Shown here in pieces: positions 33,804 through 35,736 of a stretch of DNA of 35,736 nucleotides. A program made the position numbers and the translations under genes. Numbering within the stretch: position 1 is the first letter of the stretch; each line of letters starts with the position of its first letter. Source of the stretch: an uncultured Campylobacterales bacterium (GTDB lineage Bacteria; Campylobacterota; Campylobacteria; Campylobacterales; CACVAW01); contig CACVAW010000024.1 of the NCBI GenBank assembly GCA_902727925.1, forward strand, positions 1 through 35,736, given 5' to 3'. The notes below the pieces were generated by a model. It worked only from the letters and a program-made list of their open reading frames with translations, was not told where the DNA came from and did not search any database.

Positions 33804-34987
33804 TGAGTAGACACCTTCTCATAAATTTTTTTAAAACTTAGTGTTAGCTCTTCGACAAATTCTTTATCTTCTAGCTCCTCTATATCTAATCTTCTTGTAA
33901 ATACATCTGTAGGTGTAAGTTCATCTAGGCTAGTTACTTTTAACTCTTTTGCTTCTAGTTTCTTTTGGGTTTTATCTATCTTTATAGCTAAGATAATAAA
34001 TTCATTTTTGTCAGCATATTCTCTTATCTCCTGATTTGCAGACATTGGATTGTCATCATTAAGATGTATTTCAATCCATGTTGTTTTATCTTCAATTTTT
34101 TCTAGTTCTTTTAGTACTGATTCTAAATTACCTCTTAGGACTTGTAGTTTTCTTTTATTTGGTATTTCTATCTCTTTTACATTTACTTTTTCATTTTTGA
34201 ACTCAACAATATTAATTTTCTTTTTTTGATTTGCTTCTGAAAAACTAAGAGGAATGGGAGAACCACTATATCTCACATGGTTACATCCTACTATTTGATT
34301 TATATGAAGATGACCTAAAGCTACATAATCAAAATACTTGCCTAAAAAATCACTCCCAATATCAAGAGTACCACCTATATAGATATCTTTTTCACTTTCA
34401 CTTGTACGAGATCCTAGCGTTGTTAGATGTCCTGTAGCGATTATTGGGAGATTGTCTTTGGCAGTTAATTTAATAGCTTCTTTATATATGTCAATATAAT
34501 GTTGCTTTATTCCAGTATTTAAAGAAGATTCTTTTTCATTTGTAGTTTGGCCACTTACAGACTCTCGCACAATACTATCTCTTAAGAATGGAACAGCACA
34601 AACAACACCTTGAAGTTTATCTTTTTTATAAATAGGTATTAACTCATTTTCATCAACATCACCCGAAGTGATAACATATACATTCATAAACTCTAATAGT
34701 TGTTTTGGAGCTTTAAGAGTAGAAATTGAGTCATGATTTCCAGCAGTAATAATGACATATAAATTTTCTATTGCAAACAATTGTTTTAAAAAATTATAAT
34801 AAAGTTCTAAAGCATAATTGGGAGGATTACCTGTATCAAAAATATCCCCTGCAACTATAAGAACATCAATATTTTCTTTTTTGATTATCTCAGTAAGCCA
34901 AGACAAAAAAGCTTTATGTTCTTCAGCTCTACTTTTCCCCATAAACTTTTGACCGATATGCCAGTCAGATGTGTGTAATATTCTCAA
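33800..34987 (-). CDS. sbcD: Exonuclease subunit SbcD (Mre11 homologue)
   Basis: A 395-aa calcineurin-like phosphoesterase. Metal-site motifs: TSDWHIG (about 6-12), AGDIFDTG, TAGNHDS, ATGHLTTLG and ALGHLHINQ, then YSGSPIPLSFSEA typical of SbcD. The C-terminal third provides the SbcC-binding part. The start is TTG with TAGGAT immediately upstream, inside one arm of an inverted repeat. It is the first gene of a six-gene minus-strand operon. Confidence 0.96.
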   Translation of the reverse strand: MRILHTSDWHIGQKFMGKSRAEEHKAFLSWLTEIIKKENIDVLIVAGDIFDTGNPPNYALELYYNFLKQLFAIENLYVIITAGNHDSISTLKAPKQLLEFMNVYVITSGDVDENELIPIYKKDKLQGVVCAVPFLRDSIVRESVSGQTTNEKESSLNTGIKQHYIDIYKEAIKLTAKDNLPIIATGHLTTLGSRTSESEKDIYIGGTLDIGSDFLGKYFDYVALGHLHINQIVGCNHVRYSGSPIPLSFSEANQKKKINIVEFKNEKVNVKEIEIPNKRKLQVLRGNLESVLKELEKIEDKTTWIEIHLNDDNPMSANQEIREYADKNEFIILAIKIDKTQKKLEAKELKVTSLDELTPTDVFTRRLDIEELEDKEFVEELTLSFKKIYEKVSTQ

Positions 34988-35017
34988 AATAATCCTATTT
35001 TTATTATTAGGATTATT
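34988..35017 (-). promoter_or_regulatory. Inverted repeat overlapping -10 and ribosome-binding site of sbcD
   Basis: Perfect 10-bp arms AATAATCCTA / TAGGATTATT around a 10-nt spacer, directly abutting the TTG start. One arm contains the Shine-Dalgarno TAGGA and the other overlaps a TATAAT (35015-35020, minus strand). Either a DNA operator or an RNA hairpin sequestering the site. The rest of the gap to 35198 shows no gene. Confidence 0.6.
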
Positions 35018-35198
35018 ATATCAATAGTTTAATCAATAAAAAGATGAAGATTGGGGTAAGATAACAAAGCTTTTTTTGATAATCATTTCAAATAGTACTT
35101 TGTATATCTTGTATAGTTATGATGAACTAGCAATTAAGTTAAATATAAGGGTCAGAACACAATTCACTACTTATCAATCACCAAATGATTTTAAAAAG

Positions 35199-35243
35199 TT
35201 GCTTAGTTGAATTTTTAATGTTAGAATATATCTGTCCAGTTTT
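35199..35243. repeat. Direct repeat, right copy
   Basis: TTGCTTAGTTGAATTTTTAA through ATCTGTCCAGTTTT, the partner of 26464-26509. It lies 16 bp before the end of an IS30-type element. Confidence 0.8.
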
Positions 35244-35259
35244 ACAACAGGATTTAGTT

Positions 35260-35609
35260 CGCCAATTCGATAAATAAGTGCAATTTTTTTAAGAAGGAGA
35301 AAAGGGGAGGGTTAACCAAGAGTTAGCTATTCTTTTTTTCTACTACAAAGAAAGGAATTGGCATGAGATACAATCAGTTAACCTTGGGAGAAAGGTATCA
35401 TATAGAAGCTTTGATGAGACTTGGATACAAACAAATAGATATTGCCAAAGAGTTGGGCGTACATCCAAGTACAATAAGCAGAGAATTACAACGGAATAAA
35501 TTTAGAGGTAAATATAAACCTGTTCAAGCACAAGCAGAATATATTTTGAGGCAAAAGAAGAAACGAAAACGTTCATCTATAAGTACATCAATAGAGAGGT
35601 ATATAAGAG
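35260..35609 (+). mobile_element. IS30-family element, copy 1, interrupted
   Basis: Begins CGCCAATTCGATAAATAAGT, 103 nt before a transposase ATG, and continues for 350 bp until an identical beginning appears at 35610. The remainder of copy 1, if present, lies beyond the window. Confidence 0.75.
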
Positions 35610-35623
35610 CGCCAATTCGATAA
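35363..35623 (+). pseudogene. IS30-family transposase, truncated by insertion of a second copy
   Basis: The ORF encodes 86 residues: MRYNQLTLGERYHIEALMRL, then a helix-turn-helix YKQIDIAKELGVHPSTISREL, characteristic of the IS30 N-terminal DNA-binding region. The native sequence ends at about IERYIR, after which APIR-stop is encoded by the beginning of the next IS copy. The DDE catalytic domain is therefore missing here. AAAGGAA precedes the ATG. Confidence 0.85.
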
Positions 35624-35736
35624 ATAAGTGCAATTTTTTTTAAGAAGGAGAAAAGGGGAGGGTTAACCAAGAGTTAGCTATTCTTTTTTTCTACTACAAA
35701 GAAAGGAATTGGCATGAGATACAATCAGTTAACCTT
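35610..35736 (+). mobile_element. IS30-family element, copy 2, left end (runs off the window)
   Basis: From CGCCAATTCG it repeats 35260-35385 with a single difference, an extra T in the T-run (8 versus 7). It includes the transposase ATG at 35714. Same orientation as copy 1. Confidence 0.85.
35714..35736 (+). CDS. IS30-family transposase, 5' fragment at window edge
   Basis: ATGAGATACAATCAGTTAAC is identical to the start of the copy 1 transposase (MRYNQLT) with the same AAAGGAATTGGC upstream. The rest lies outside the window, so intactness cannot be judged. Confidence 0.75.

Noticed and set aside
35140-35198. AAGGGTCAGAACACAATT-like sequence as an IS or REP-type end
   Set aside because: It resembles end sequences of REP-associated transposases, but there is one copy only, with no inverted partner and no transposase nearby.
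26464-35243. CRISPR array or prophage in the accessory segment
   Set aside because: There are only two copies of the repeat, no regularly spaced short repeats, and no phage structural, integrase or cas genes.

Overview
The window looks like chromosome from a low-GC Campylobacterota bacterium, most likely Arcobacteraceae. This is inferred from the strong A+T bias, frequent TTG/GTG starts behind good AAGGAG-type sites, a PutA without an N-terminal DNA-binding domain, the tRNA Pro-His-Arg cluster and the general gene repertoire. No rRNA gene or species-level marker is present.

Layout. 1-316: three minus-strand tRNA genes (Pro, His, Arg). 414-3926: minus-strand block with a small Cys-containing protein, holA, rpsF-ssb-rpsR and an OmpA-like outer-membrane protein 14 nt behind rpsR. 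3963-4435: non-coding stretch with decayed transposase sequence. 4436-9663: minus-strand small membrane protein, ilvD, an OpgB/MdoB-like phosphoglycerol transferase and a YajR-like MFS transporter. 9750-14067: compact plus-strand cluster of TonB-dependent receptor, 6-TM protein, PsiE-like protein and PLP decarboxylase, ended by three consecutive hairpins. 14202-18111: minus-strand housekeeping genes (DUF2892 protein, RRM protein, waaA, zinc-ribbon coiled coil, Nif3-like, PEGA protein). 18174-20353: DUF4105 protein and a 4-TM protein facing tpx. 21074-22264: a lone DUF4143-type AAA ATPase flanked by GGTTATAACC palindromes. 22652-26233: putA.

26532-34987 is the most unusual part. It is a tightly packed minus-strand operon: sbcD, sbcC, then four genes that look like a foreign add-on. 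These encode a 98-aa membrane-anchored coiled-coil protein, a 245-aa unrecognised protein with two CxxC pairs, a 201-aa protein resembling an ABC-three-component (ABC-3C) middle component, and an 830-aa Rad50/SMC-like ATPase with its own zinc-hook CxxC. My reading is a Lamassu/ABC-3C-like conflict (anti-phage) module coupled translationally to the SbcCD nuclease. The segment is bracketed by a 46-bp imperfect direct repeat (26464 and 35199), has G9 and T10G10 tracts at its distal edge, and abuts an IS30-family element interrupted by a second copy of itself at the window's right end.

All functional names come from reading motifs in the translated ORFs. No database search was run. Starts were moved from the ORF track where an upstream ribosome-binding site favoured another codon (3926, 9255, 9663).
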